Below are positions 1-14,100 of a stretch of 64,000 nt of DNA, in pieces. Each line of letters begins with the position of its first letter. Position 1 is the stretch's first letter. Under the pieces are notes generated by a model. The model was not told the origin of the DNA. It saw only the letters and a list, made by a program, of their open reading frames with translations, and made no database searches. Source of the stretch: Hermodice carunculata (lineage: Eukaryota > Annelida > Polychaeta > Eunicida > Amphinomidae); NCBI GenBank assembly GCA_964020975.1, contig OZ026621.1, positions 94,734,111 to 94,798,110 of the forward strand. Direction: 5' to 3'. A program made the position numbers and the translations under genes.

Positions 1-27
1 CTGGTATGGTCCTATAGTATGCTGTAC

Positions 28-226
28 CTTGAGCACATTGGTAGCATCAAAGGACTCCCTGTCCTTGGCTGCTCTCCTGTCAACTCTGGGCACTGTGGTT
101 CCACTTGGATCCTTCCTCATCAGGGTGTTCATTACTGTCAGGTGTAATTTTACATGATCATATTCTTTTTGCATAAGCCCTGTGGATATGAAGCGGTCCA
201 CCAGGTTGTCTGCTGTCATCTGCAGT
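28..226 (-). CDS. ASCC1: ASCC1 exon with second HxT motif
   Basis: Encodes LQMTADNLVDRFISTGLMQK, then EYDHVKLHLTVMNTLMRKD and DRESFDATNVLK. HLTVMN is the second HxT motif. Acceptor aacacag/A; donor AAG/gtacag at phase 0. Human ASCC1 has an exon boundary at the equivalent LK, so the C-terminal exon (family ending similar to LFENFYFG) should lie left of the window. Confidence 0.93.
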
Positions 227-3200
227 CTGTGTTAACAACAACAATCAAAAAAAAAATCACCAGAATATGGACAGAACCATTGGTTTGGAGTTATTTTAAG
301 GCATGAATATATTGTTTTCTACTATATATTCCCTAACACAATATCCATTTTTTTTAAACTAAGACCAAAAATCAACAGTTCTCTTCGACAGTTAAAAAGA
401 GACACAAATATAAAAAAGGCAGGTGATGCAACTTTTGAAAAAATTCCAAATTTTAACAAAACTTCAATTGAGTTACTTATCACATGAATTATATCACACA
501 TTTCCACATACTGAAGTAGAACATGAAGAATAAATATATGAACATATTATCTCCATCAAATTGCCACAACTATTTCATGACAGACTCAATCTCTTGTGCA
601 TTTGTAAGTGGAACTAATTTAAAGCTCAATAGCACAGTCACTTCCTGGTAAGACAGAGCCTGAAGACTGCACTTTCTACCAAACATAGGTGAACTGGCAT
701 GTTCACAAAACACTGGAGAACAAACAAAAAAAATACCCCTGCCAACCCCCAACTCTCCCGTACATCATCAGATAAACTCAGGGCTCCAGAATTATTTTTG
801 AGATCCAATAGTCCTAGGACAAGTACCTTATCTCTGACATGCTTCTGTAAATTGCTTGTTTCAATTTTCAGTTTTTGTATCTTTGACACTTGTCTGTAGT
901 TTTAATTTTACTATTTTGGACAGAATTCCTCTTCAAACATTGTTAAATATTATTTGACCATGTTTTTTTTTATTTTCACGGTTTTGCTCCATCAAGAAAG
1001 TAATTGAAAATAAGAATACAGCAAAATTCTTTTAAATTCTATTTGTCTTGTGCTGGTACCAGGAATTTTACAACTGTAGCCAGCTTGGCTTAAGTAACAT
1101 TAGCCTTTTTAGTCAAATGCTGATTGTGTTAGCCAAAATCATGTGGACATTTTACACTTTGAAATTATGCTAAATAAATCTACACAATTAACTACAAAGC
1201 CTTGAACATATAATTGAAAAGTTGAATAAAATTAAGAAATATTCACAACCAATTTGGCTGCAAAATTTGTTAGCCAAATCATGCCTAATGGTGTGTGCTG
1301 CCCTAATCCTGAATCAGATTTTACCTGTTGTGGACAATAATGTGAACTAGAGGCCTGGAACTTTTCAACCAAATTCAGAACGTTTTGGAACATCAAACAA
1401 TTTTTGTTATACAGGGGGTTAACCAGAGTTAAGAGGCAGTTTCTCATCCCTGCAGCCAATTCAACTCAAGCACACTTAACCTCTTTCCGTCCACCATAAC
1501 CTTGATAGACCCCTTCCCCCTTCAACTGACCAAAACCTGCCAGATGTAAAATGCCTGTTTCAGTATCATCTTTTTAATTTTTGTGTCAGTGAATAGCAAT
1601 CTGAATGAGAATTGATCCAGACAGGTCCTGTCAGAGCAGCATACCCCAGACATCAACAACTTTCCTTGGACGTGTTCTAAGGAAAGCTGTCCACTCTGTC
1701 TTAATTCAAAGGGGACAAGGGTTAAGCTCATGTAAGTTTGTCTTCATAACGAAGTCCAGGGGAGCACACCCATTTCCCAGTTATCATAATCATGGTCCAA
1801 TAAACCATTCCTATTCACCCACAAGTTACCTTTCAGACCCATCTTTAAGTTTGACTTGTGCAAACAGGACATCAACAGAGCTGGGGTCATCATTCATGTA
1901 CTCCAAGCCTTCAATGTCAGCCACCAGGGGGCGCCCATCCAGCAGAGGCCTGTAACAGACAATTTAGAAACAATGCATACCATACACGTCCATTCCTACG
2001 TCAGACAATCCTTTGAAATCCAGCACTGTTAGCATTTCTGCAACGCTTATAATTAGAATTTGGATCTTCAATGCATGAAAATGATGTTTGTAGCCTACAA
2101 GCAGATCTCCCTATGCAGCTGCTAAAACTACATACTCACCAAAATTTCTTTTCAAAATGACGTGACCCTGGGAAACTTCTTTAATTTGAAACAAGAAAAG
2201 TTCCAATAGACATGTTCACTGTCTTGTAATTAATGCCAGGTCCTGGACCTCTTTTTCAAAGATAATATGACAACGTAAAATAAATACCTGCCCGACTTGT
2301 CAGACTTAAAATGAACCTGTGTGTACATGTACATGCTGTCAGAAAAAAAAAAAAACTTGCAACAAGAGGCACATAAGATTATGCTCTGCTGACATGTATA
2401 AATCAGCTGACCATTACAAACAATTTGTTTTCTGAAAAGCAATCCCTTTGTAACCTTGAAAGAAAGTAGATCAAGATCATTGTGCAATATCAAACTTGCA
2501 CATACCCACCCCATCTAGAACATACTAGACAGTTGCAACTAGACAGGAGATGTCATTTGACGCACCAATTGCACTCAATTGAGCCATATGGTCTCAATAT
2601 CATCAGAAAAAGAGCTCTCTTGCTCAGTCTTATGCTATCTTTTTTAAATTCAGGCTCACTTTTCCTTGATAACTGCTTTGGGTTGACATTCTGTCAACCC
2701 GCAGGGAATGCATGTTTTTTTTCTGTGTGGTCACACAGTCCGTAACTCCTTATTCAAGTTATAGTGAAGAGCAAATTTCATGTATGTTGCACTGTGACCC
2801 CAGAAACAAGGTCAAGGTCACTCATGTACTGTCTAAGCATGACCTTCATAGAGAAACATTAACATGTGCAACATTGAGGTCCTAACTCAAAACACATCTC
2901 AAGTTATCAAGTCAACAGTACATTTCGTGTCAGTAGTCATGTGACCTTAGAGTGAAGTCAAGGTCCAAACATCACGGAAACATGACCACTTGCACAAAAT
3001 AGGTAGCCACTTATAAAAGTTACATCCCTACCAAGTTTAGCACAAATCTGGCAAAAATTATTACTTATAACCATTACAAGAAATCCCCATTTTAAAATTT
3101 CCTATTAACACATTTTATAAAGATTCTCGAAAAAATCATGAAAAAAATCCAAAAATCACTGGAGCATGACCATTTGAACAAACTTGGTTGAAACCCACCC

Positions 3201-5164
3201 AAGGTATATTACCACCAAGTTTGAATAAATCTGATGCACAGTTTCTTCAGAGATGTCCAAATGTGAATTCCCATTAGCATGCATTAGAATACCCACTGAC
3301 TTGCATAGTACGCAATACAAAAGGTGCATTTACCAATAAGCACCCAAATTGAAACTAGAACAGACTGATTTTCCAACAGAAAATCAAATGTCTCCCCGTG
3401 GAACACTTACGTCGCTGAATAAGCTACAGGTGATAACAAATTACAAATGACCAAGTTTGCTTGAAAATTACAATCCTATTTTAGCTCTCACCTAGATACA
3501 TTACTCTAGCAATTTTCATCAAGTTCTTCAAGACTTATTGCAGAGAAACCAATATCACATAAATGACCCTGTGACCTTGAAAATTACGTCAAGGTCACCC
3601 AAATACAATCCCAACCTTGGTCTTGCCAAGATACATAATCCTACCAAGTTTCATCAAATTCCATCAAGTTCTTCATGACTTATAGCACGGAAACCAATTT
3701 CACATAAGTGACCCTGTGACCTTGAGAATTCGCTCAAGGTCATCCAAATACAATCCCAACCTAGATCTTGCCTAGATACATAAGCCTTCTACGTTTCATC
3801 AAATTCCATCAAGTTCTTCATGACTTATCGCACGGAAACCAATTTCACATAAGTGACCCTGTGACCTTGAAAATTAGGTCAAGGTCATCCAAGTACAATC
3901 CCAACCTAGGTCTTGCCTAGATACATAATCCTACCAACTTTCATCAAATTCCATCAAGTTCTTCATGACTTATCACATGGAAACCAATTTCACATAAGTG
4001 ACCCTGTGACCTTGAGAATTTATTCAAGGTCATCCATATACTATCCCTACCTAGGTCTTGCCTAGATACATAATCCTACCAACTTTCATCAAATTCCATC
4101 TCGTTCTTCATGACTTATCACATGGAAACCAATTTCACATAAGTGACCCTGTGACCTTGAGAATTCGCTCAAGGTCATCCATATACTATCCCTACCTAGG
4201 TCTTGCCAAGATACATAATCCTACCAAGTTTCATCAAATTCCATCAAGTTCTTCATGACTTATCGAACGGAAACCAATTTCACATAAGTGACCCTGTGAC
4301 CTTGAAAATTTGGTCAAGGTCACCCAAATACAATCCCAACCTAGGTCTTGCCTAGATACATAATCCTACCAACTTTCATCAAATTCCATCAAGTTATTCA
4401 AGACTTATCGCACGGAAACCAATTTCACATAAGTGACCCTGTGACCTTGAGAATTCACTCAAGGTCACCCAAATACAATCCCAACCTAGGTCTTGCCTAG
4501 ATACATAATCCTACCAACTTTCATCAAATTCCATCAAGTTCTTCATGACTTATCACATGGAAACCAATTTCACATAAGTGACCCTGTGACCTTGAAAATT
4601 AGGTCAAGGTCATCCAAGTACAATCCCAACCTAGGTCTTGCCTAGATACATAATCCTACCAACTTTCATCAAATTCCATCAAGTTCTTCATGACTTATCA
4701 CATGGAAACCAATTTCACATAAGTGACCCTGTGACCTTGAGAATTTATTCAAGGTCATCCATATACTATCCCTACTTAGGTCTTGCCTAGATACATAATC
4801 CTACCAACTTTCATCAAATTCCATCAAGTCCTTCAAGACTTATCGCACGGAAACCAATTTCACATAAGTGACCCTGTGACCTTAAGAATTAGGTCAAGGT
4901 CATCCAAATACAATCCCAACCTAGGTCTTGCCTAGATACATGATCCTACCAAGTTTCATCAAATTCCATCTCGTTCTTCATGACTTATCGAACGGAAACC
5001 AATTTCACATAAGTGACCCTGTGACCTTGAAATTAGGTCAAGGTCACCCAAATACAATCCCAACCTAGGTCTTGCCTAGATACATAATCCTACCAAGTTT
5101 CATCAAATTCTGTCAAGTCCTTCAAGACTTATCGCACGGAAACCAAGTGTTGAAGAACCTGAGC

Positions 5165-5199
<35 letters not shown>

Positions 5200-8100
5200 G
5201 CGGAAGAAATGGGCACTAAACCAATATGTCCCCCGGCTTCCACCGGGAGACATAAAAAATTGTTAAAAATCAGGAATCCACAGCAGTGCTACCTAGGGAA
5301 CATCTTTCCTTGACCTATTCACAGGGAATAAATCCACAAAGTTTCAACTTGATCTGAGAGACGGTTCTGGAGAAAAGGTGACAATTAAGTAAAACACACA
5401 AAAATTCATGAAAAAATTGAAAAAAAAAATTGCAGCACCACCTGGTGAACAATTAAGAACCAGGAGTCCTTAGGACTGTTCTCATGTAATATCAAAGCAA
5501 TGGGGTGTGTGGTGGTGGAGAAGATTTTGTATGAATTGTCAAAAAAAAAAAAAAAAACTTAATTCAAAATCCAAAATCACTGTAGCATGACCATTTGAAC
5601 AAACCCCCTGGAAGAAACCCACCCAGGGTACATTGGCGCCAAGTTAGAAGTCAATCTGAATGAAGGTTTCAGAGAAAAAGTCGAAAATATGAATTAGCAA
5701 TAGAATATCCATTGTCTTACATAGTAATCAATAGGAAAACTGCATTGATCAATAAGTACCCGAATTGAAAAAAAAATCTTTAACAAGAGCACAGCCCGTG
5801 CCTCAGCTGATCTTGACATTCATCACACTTGCAGATCTATGAACTTGGGAAAGGATCAAGGACACCATGTTCTGAGTAAGTCTGAACTTTATAGAAGAAC
5901 ACTTACATGTGCAACATCAAAGTTCAAGTAGTTCTCAAGTTATAATGAACAGTAAGATTCATGTATGTTGCACTGTGACCCCACAAACGAGGTCAAGGTC
6001 ATTCATGTACTGTCTCAGCATGACCTTCATACAGAATAATTAACATGTGTAGCTAACTCAAAACAGATCTCAAGTTATCAAGTAAACAGTAAATTTCGTG
6101 TCAGTTGTCCTGTGAATTAGCATTAGAATGCCCATTGACTTACATAGTAATCAATAGGAGAGCTGCATCGAACGATAAGTACCCGAATTGAAAATCCTTA
6201 AAAATCAGGAGTCCAAAGCAGTGCCACCTAGTAAACAACTGTTTGACCCTTCCACAACAACACATCCATCACATCTCAGCTTAATCTGAGGGACTGTTCT
6301 GACAAGTGAAAAATAGCAAAACCATACAAAAAATTCCTTAAAAAATTGCAGCGCCACCTGGTGAACAAATTGGGAACTAGGTGTCCCCGGGAGTGTCTAT
6401 GTACGATATCAAAGCAATTGGGTACGCAGTTTCGGAGAAGAAGATTTTTAAGATTTGTCCAAAAAAAAAAGAACAAAAAAATTCATTAAAAATCCAAAAA
6501 TCACTGGAGCATGAACATTTGAACAAAATTGGTAGAAACCCACCCAAGGTACATTGCCACCAAGTTTGAAGTTAATCTGGATGACGGTTTTGGAGAAGAA
6601 GTCAAAAATGTGAATTAGCATTAGAATGCCCATTGACTTCCATAGTAATCAATAGGAAAGCTGCATTGACCGACAAGTACCAGAATTGAAAAAATCGTTA
6701 AAAATCAGGAATCCGCAGCATTCCCACATAGTGAACAACTTTGTTTGACCCTTCTACAAGGAACATATCCACCATGTTTCAGCTTAATCTGAGTGATGGT
6801 TCTGGAGAAAAAGTCGAAAATAGCTATAACACACAAAAATTCATAAAAAATTAGGAAAAAATTGCAGCGCCACCTGGTGAACAAATTAAGAACTAGGAGT
6901 CCCAGGGAGTGTTCCTGTGTGATATCAAAGCAATTGGGTGAGCGGTTTCGGAGAAGAAGATTTTTTAAGATTTACCCAAAAAAGAACAAAAAAATTCATT
7001 AAAAATCCAAAAATCACTTGACCGCGACCATTTGAACAAACCTGGTAGAGACCCACCCAAGGCACATTTCCACCAAGTTTGAAGTGAATCTGGCTGACGG
7101 TTTTTGAGAAGAAGTCGAAAATGTGAATTGTGGACGACGGACGGACGGACGGACGACGGACGACGGACGACAGACCCTCAAAAAACCTCAGCTGACTGAC
7201 AAGTCAGCTGAGGTAAAAATCAGGAATCCACAGCATTCCCACCTAGTGACCAACTTTGTTTGACCCTTCCACAAGGAAAATGTCCACAAAGTTTCAGCTT
7301 AATCTGAGTGATGGATCTGAAAAAGTCAAAAATAGCAAAAACACACAAAAAATCATACAAAAATAGAATAATCGTAGCACCACCTGGTGAACAAATTCAG
7401 AACTAGGAGTCCTCAGGAGTGTCCCTATGCAATATCAAAGAAATTGGGTGAGCGGTATAGGAGAAGAAGACCGAGAAGAAGATTTTTTTAAGATTTGTCC
7501 CCCCCCCCAAAAAAAGCACAAAAAAAATCATAACAAATTCCAAAATCACTGGCTGAAAAGTCAGCTAAGCTAAAAAAAAAGTTTACGGATGGACAGATGA
7601 ATATGACAGATTGTATATGCTCTGCAACTTTCAGTCAGCAGAGCTAACAATGTAATATCCAACATAAACATACAATACACATTTGTGGGAAATTTGGTAT
7701 CATTATCCTTATTCTGTCTGAATTAATGAATTTAATGTGCTTTTAATGCATTTTGGTCCATTGCTCCATTATACTGTAGGTGGCAGCACCACATTTCTTC
7801 CCATCATTGTCTTAGTGCCCAATCAACATTCCTACCAAGTTTTGTCATGATTTTATGAGAAACTCTTGATATTACCTGTGCAATCTTTAATATTACACAA
7901 ATATGGTACTATCAAATTCGACAAAATTTTTATACTCTTTAGTCCTGAAAGTTATGAAGAGTTAACTTGAAAACTGTGGACTGTATCACATTCACAAAGA
8001 AAAGATTAAGCTCAGACAGATGAATGGATGGACAGCATCATGCCAGCTCTGCAACCTTCAGTCAGCGGAGCTACAAACATAGTGCACCCTGTTTTGACAC

Positions 8101-11100
8101 ATCATCTATCATGCACTTCATTGCCATCTCTCAAAACACATGCTCTTTCCTGGAAGATCGACACAAACTGAAATCACGGAGCAAAGTGTCACAACAAATA
8201 TTCTTTGGAGACTGTGTCTGCATTTTACCCATTGGCAAATACCTGATAAGATCCTCTTGACACTGTTTGAGTACTGCTGTTGCTTTTGAGATCTCTGCCT
8301 CACTGAGCAACACCAAGGTGCCAAGGGTCAAATGGAGTTTCTTTGGGTTTTGAAAGATAGTGTTGTCCAGGCCTCGATCCTGAAAAGTAGAAATGAAAAT
8401 TTGAATTATTGATTTGAATTGTACATCATGTACGTGGACTCCAGTGAAATTTGACTTTTACCTACTGCTACTGAACCCTACGAAAGGCAATTTCATGTCT
8501 TCAATTAAAGAAAACTGACACTTCTAAATTATCCACTTAAAATTCCAAAAGATCCAAATTTGATTGGTGACTTGGATTGAATCTTACAGTTTAATTACCC
8601 TGTGCTGCTCATGTGCCACTAAATCATAATACTCTTTCAGAACTTCCAAATGTTGAGAAAATGTTTTGACACAAACAAATTTTTAATACGAAGGGAAAAA
8701 ATACACATACAATTTTTTTTACATCATTATTTTTAAAATTTAAAAGTTTGTAATTTATATATAGGGTTTGAATTGAAACATGCAAGAGCAACATGGCACT
8801 TGATGGGAAATTTTACTTTATTCAGGTATCAATAAATGGATTGAAACACAATTTTTATGTTTGACTTTGTCTTCCATTATGCTTAGAATCTGACTCCTAT
8901 CCACAATGATCCCTAGTGTGTAATTCTTAAATTAAATTTAGTATGGGCATTTAATAAAATTTTGTTTTAAAAAAGTCAACAATATTAGGAACTAGATTCA
9001 GCATAAAGAAGTTCTGGAACACATATACATACTGCAGTTTTAAAGGAATGTGATCTCTGATTAATTATGCAAAATTTGGGTCCTACAAGGGATGTGTCCT
9101 GTTATTTACATATTTAATGTGGTAATCTCATTTGAATATGCTAATTAGGGACAGCACTGTCTGGCTGATGTGAAAATTGATACCGCAATTGGATTCTACA
9201 TAAAATTTTATCCCAAACTGCCAAATTTTACTTGTATGGAACTTCAAGTGAATGAACAGTGCGGTATAACAAGAGAAAAAGCCTCAGTGTAGGGTGCCAT
9301 GCTTTTGTGCCCCTCCTTTTGTTTCAATGTAATTAACATGATTAATCCATTGTGAGAAACCACTAGTTTTCCAGGTATAGGGCATAATTGTGTGAATTTG
9401 TCGGACCGTACATGTAGCTTCAGATCTTATTGTCTCATCTGAAAAATGTAAAAAGAATATTGATCCTCTAACTGAGCTTCATCTGTTCCATACGTAAAAT
9501 AACTCTCCAATGAAAACAACATTTTGCCTTGGGGTTGCTCGTGAAATACTGATGCCTTAAAGCTTTATTATAAAAATGAAGTCTGTCTCTGTTGTTGTCA
9601 TTGGCATGTAACAGCGCAGCTGTTGGTAGACATTTTTTCATGAAAAAATGCCTACCAACAACAGCGCTGTTATATGCCAATGACAACAACAGAGACAGAC
9701 TTCATTTTTTATATTTATATTCATATTGAAATTAATACTAGAACTAAATTTGTCATGAATATTTGTGCGTAAAAGTTTTGATAGCCACTGCGAAGGACCT
9801 TTTGTTTACCAGTGGGAGGAGCTATGGGTGCATGTGGCCAGCCGCTTGTTACGTAGCAAAGTAGGCATTGGCACGTGCCGTGCTGTACATGATGAAAACA
9901 AAATTTTCCCCTATTCTTTCAATGCTAACAAAAACTCCGAATGTAAATATAATTAAATGATTACTGGCAAGTACTAAACAGCAAATGTTACAGTTCTCTT
10001 AATGCAGTTGTCCAGTGCTCTGTCTTCACCTTGGATCTAAAACACCACACAAAACTCAAGTTATCTTGCAAAGTTAGGTCAGCTGTTGTTGTCATTTTCA
10101 TTACCAGGCAATTGGCTTCCTTAATCAACGTCAAAAAACTTCTTTTTTTTTCAGTTTCTACACAAACGATGATACTGCAGTCATCACTAAATTGTTGGGC
10201 CTTTTACGAACGCGCACAGTTCTTTCAACTATCTAACATCATACATTATGCACACAAATTAAGGAAACCTTTTACAGGAGCCTTCATTTCACAGCACCAT
10301 AAAACATAGAGCCCTACCCCCTCACAGTGTGCCAGAACCTCGGACTTGAACGTTTCAAAGCTGTCTATGATGTTTCCTCCTGTGATGGGGAAAGACAGGA
10401 AGTGGGTGAATGGTTGTCTTTGTCGTGCAGAGTCTACTAGTATAGCAGTGCGGGTCTTGGCTGACCGGACGCCCTTTGAGTCCCGCCCCTTGATGACTAC
10501 AAGGGAACCAAAAAGTTAAAAATCATGCCTGCTAGACAAGTTTTGTCATGCATCACATGCTGTTATTTCTCACTACTTACATTAATGTAACATAAGCTGA
10601 TTGTTTCACCCTGGTATCATTTATGCAGTTTGTTAGTTGCTATTACAGTGCTATCTGTCTACAATAATCACAGGTATCAAAACTCACCAATTTTCAGTAC
10701 TTCCCCTAAAATTTAACTCATTTCTTTAAACTCTCCCAATCTCCCAAACCTTGAAAAAAAAAATCCCAAATTATCAGGGGGTTTTTTTGTACAAAAGGTT
10801 AACATTTTGCATAAATAGGATGTATTCACATTTAAATGCGGTCCTACTGTAACACCTACTGAGCAACAGAGGGAGCCACCTGCATCACAGTAGATCCATG
10901 TATTTAGCATGGTCAAAAGTATTTTCTCAATAAAATAAACAACATGAACACAGAATAATCTTAAGAAAATGTATAAAACATATATGTGAAACATAAAAGA
11001 TGCCTGAATTGATTAGAAATTGGCTTTCTTTTGGTAGAAAAGGTGTTATTTATGGATGTTTATGTAGTATATAATGCAGATCTGCCCTGATCATGGTGGA

Positions 11101-14100
11101 AGCATCAGTCTGTTGCCCTGGCAAAACAGGAAGTAAGCAGAACCGCAGTTATATATGAATGTCTCCTATTGCTTGTGATGTGACAATGTTTTTGTGTATT
11201 TACTGGTAACTCACTGTGGTTAACAGCATTTTAAATGCATTCTGCTAGTCCTTTTCTCACAGCTGATTTTCGGAATTTTAAACCACCAGAATGCACCATT
11301 TTAACTGTATATTTCATAAAAATGTCTCGCATCCGCAGGGGGGCACGCTTTCTCTCCTGAGCTCTCCCCCAATCGTCCATGCAATCTTCTACTTCCTACC
11401 CATAAATCTGGAACATCTCCTGAATTGGGAGAAAATAACTTGGAACCTCTCAATAAGGGACCGTACCTACCTCAACGGACCTCCTTTTCAACATGCTTTA
11501 CTAAGCACTTTTTAACAAACTTTTATATCTCTTAGAAGACCACCTTCTGTCTTTTAAGACCACAATTTTGTCATCCATAGGCTACATTTGTAGGTCTCTT
11601 TCAAGCCGGTTTTCACTAGTACTACAGGCTTTATGTTGCAAAAATCTTGACAAACCTCCGTATCTTAATTTTTTGAAGATATACATATACATGTGTTTGT
11701 TACCATAGCAAGTGGAAGTAATGTACATGAAATTTAAGTCCTGAAAAATAAAAGCATGTGGCACATGACATAACTTGTATTGTCCTTGCCACATAGATCA
11801 CACAGAAGTTTCTCGATCACAACCATTTTTTCCGAAAGTCAGACATTATTTTCCTTGTCTTTACCAAATGTACATGTACAAAACAGAAACCAACATCACA
11901 GGCTGCCAAACATACTGGATGGTTGTCCACCCACGATTCATCATCAATCGTTTCGCTATTAAGGCCTTTCATTTTCTAAATTTGGGCACCAAACCATAGC
12001 TAAAGCAATTAACTTAAGTACACACTTAGACATTTGATAATTGAACATGGAAATTGAGAAATTTGATTGTCTCACTTTAATGGGTGAAGACCTACATGGC
12101 TGAGCAGTACTGTTCCACCTGTCTGTCCAACTAATGTGTGTCTGTACATCCATCCATTTTGCAAAAATATATTTACAAACAAACTCTCAAGCTGAACAAA
12201 TTTCTAGTCTTCCTGACACATAGAAAATCATCTTCATTAACAAAAAAAATCCCCCCCCCCCCCAAAAAAAAAACAAACAAAAGGGCTGTGTGAACAGCCT
12301 GTCCTTGGCTATCTTTGACATTCAACCTTTAAGTCCCACTCTAGTCTAGGGGATGAGCATTTTGGAGAGGAAGTAAAACTTGGGAGTTTCCATTGCAACG
12401 GTCATTAATTTACATGGTAATTGATAGGAGCACATGCATTAACTGACAAAACCCCCCAAAAATTGTTAAAAATCAGGGATCCAGAGCGTCACTAGCTAGT
12501 GAACAGTTTGATTAATCTTACCACAAGCTACATTTCCACTAAGTTTCAGTCATGGTTTTGTACAAGTCTAAAAATGTGAGACATGCAAAGATTTGTTAAA
12601 AAAAAAGACGAGGAAAATAGATAAAAAAAATCACAATGCCATCTCTTGAACAATTAAGGTCTAGGGTTTCCCAGATGTGTCTCTATGCAATTTCAAGCCA
12701 TTGGCTGAGTGGTTTTGGAGAAGATCAAGATTTTGCCAAAAACTGAAAAAACTTGGTGGAGACCCACCCAAGGTACAACCCCACAAGGTTTCAAGTTAAT
12801 CTGGCTGATGGTTTTGGTGAAGAATTAAAAAAATGTAAATTGTGGACAGACAGAAGACAAATGACAGACCACACTTGTGACCTCAGCTGACTTGTCAAAT
12901 GGGGTAACAAAAACAATAACAAACTAGAAAAGATTTGTTTCACAGCAAATCTGTCTGGGTGCCATCAAAATGAGAACAGTTTGAAATGATACATGTTGCC
13001 ATTGTTCAACATAATCTAAATTTTGTGTATTAACATAATTTTTATAAATTAAAATGCTCAGCTTTGGTTCTTGGTTCAAGGGATGTTTCCATATCCCAAA
13101 CTTATAAAGTGATGTGTGAATGAAACTACCATCTATAACAGTTTTGAAGCTATTCAACATTTCAATTTTGTGTATTTGCCTAATTTGTATGAATTATAAG
13201 CATAGAAGAACTTTGATTTATTGTTCATTGGATGGGGCTATGCCCCAAACCCATAAATTGAAGTAGGAATGGCACCTCTATAATAGTTTTAAAGCTATTA
13301 AAGATTTACAATTTGCATATTCACCTAATTTGCATAAATTCAAATCCTACAACTTTGGTTCATAATTCATTGGATGCGCCTTTGCCACAAAACTTAAAAA
13401 TTGAAGTTGGAATGGCATCTCCATGTCAATAGTTTTGGAGATATTAAACTTTTAGATTTTTCAATGCCCCTTATTAGCATAATTTGGAATTCTACAACTA
13501 TACTGTCCATTATAGTGGCAAGTGTCACAAAGGTATATATGCACATTGAAATTTTGAGTCCATCTGCAATAGTTTGGAAGATATGGCACTTTTCAAATTT
13601 TTGTTGCCTCTGAAAATTTGCATAATTTTAAACATCATGACTGTTCCAACTGAGATGCACAATTTCACTGGTTATGTCAGTCACCATGGCAAGTTTGGTG
13701 GTTTTTGGAAAAATATTCTCTGAAAAAAAGGAAGGAAGGAAGGAAGGAAGGAAGGAAGGAAGGAAGGAAGGAAGGAAGGAAGGAAAAAAAGAAAGAAAGA
13801 AAGAAAGAAAAGTAAAAAACAGACAAAAAACCCCACCCCTAGTAATTCAAATCTGTACACACCTATTTCACCTTCTTCACCTTGCTTTGGGATTATAATC
13901 TGGGTTCTTGTGTCATTTTCAATCCTCTTTTTTGTTTCCCCTTGCTTTCCAATGATGTATTTGAAGTAGGCGCTGGGGACCTCCATTACTGCTCTGAAGC
14001 CATCGCTTGTCTGCTCTATACCCGAGAAAGCATCACAGACCTCATCCACGTAAGTATCTTGTTCTGTGAGCAGACAAAGTTTTATATTTATCATTCATAT

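Larger units (their letters stand above)
3353..5253. mobile_element. Pearl-like element carrying a 145-bp satellite array
   Basis: Bounded inside a readable host repeat: left flank ...cccaaattgaa, right flank aaaaaattgttaaaaatcagg, which together restore the host's internal phrase. Near the left end is a perfect 8-bp-stem hairpin (TGATTTTC, loop CAACA, 3368-3388), then tgtctccccgtgg (3389-3401). Near the right end is ccaccgggagaca (5240-5252), the inverted partner at 12 of 13 positions, with a short CCCGG/CCGGG hairpin. The core is a tandem array followed by (CAA)n. In layout it resembles bivalve pearl/CvA elements and Helentron-associated INEs. That family assignment is inference. Confidence 0.65.
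2700..7645. repeat. Nest of Helentron/pearl-like non-autonomous elements in an ASCC1 intron
   Basis: A block of interleaved copies of one internal repeat vocabulary (prediction-like phrases such as gcagcgccacctggtgaac, acccacccaaggtaca, gcattagaatgcccattgac), with two younger elements inserted (3353-5253 and 5782-7214). The outer copy ends with aagtcagctaagct at 7571. An older relative ends with agtcagcagagct at 7645. The left end of the outer copy is not resolved. No coding sequence of a Rep/helicase is visible, so these are non-autonomous. Confidence 0.7.

Noticed and set aside
1605-1955. 116-residue plus-strand open frame
   Set aside because: It overlaps the real ASCC1 exon on the other strand and has no homology of its own.
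3500-5152. CRISPR-like regular array
   Set aside because: The repeats are contiguous 145-bp satellite units with no unique spacers, in an animal genome.
13681-14094. 137-residue protein ending in a poly-F/L/S tail
   Set aside because: The tail is the translated (GGAA)n microsatellite beyond the ASCC1 KH exon donor.
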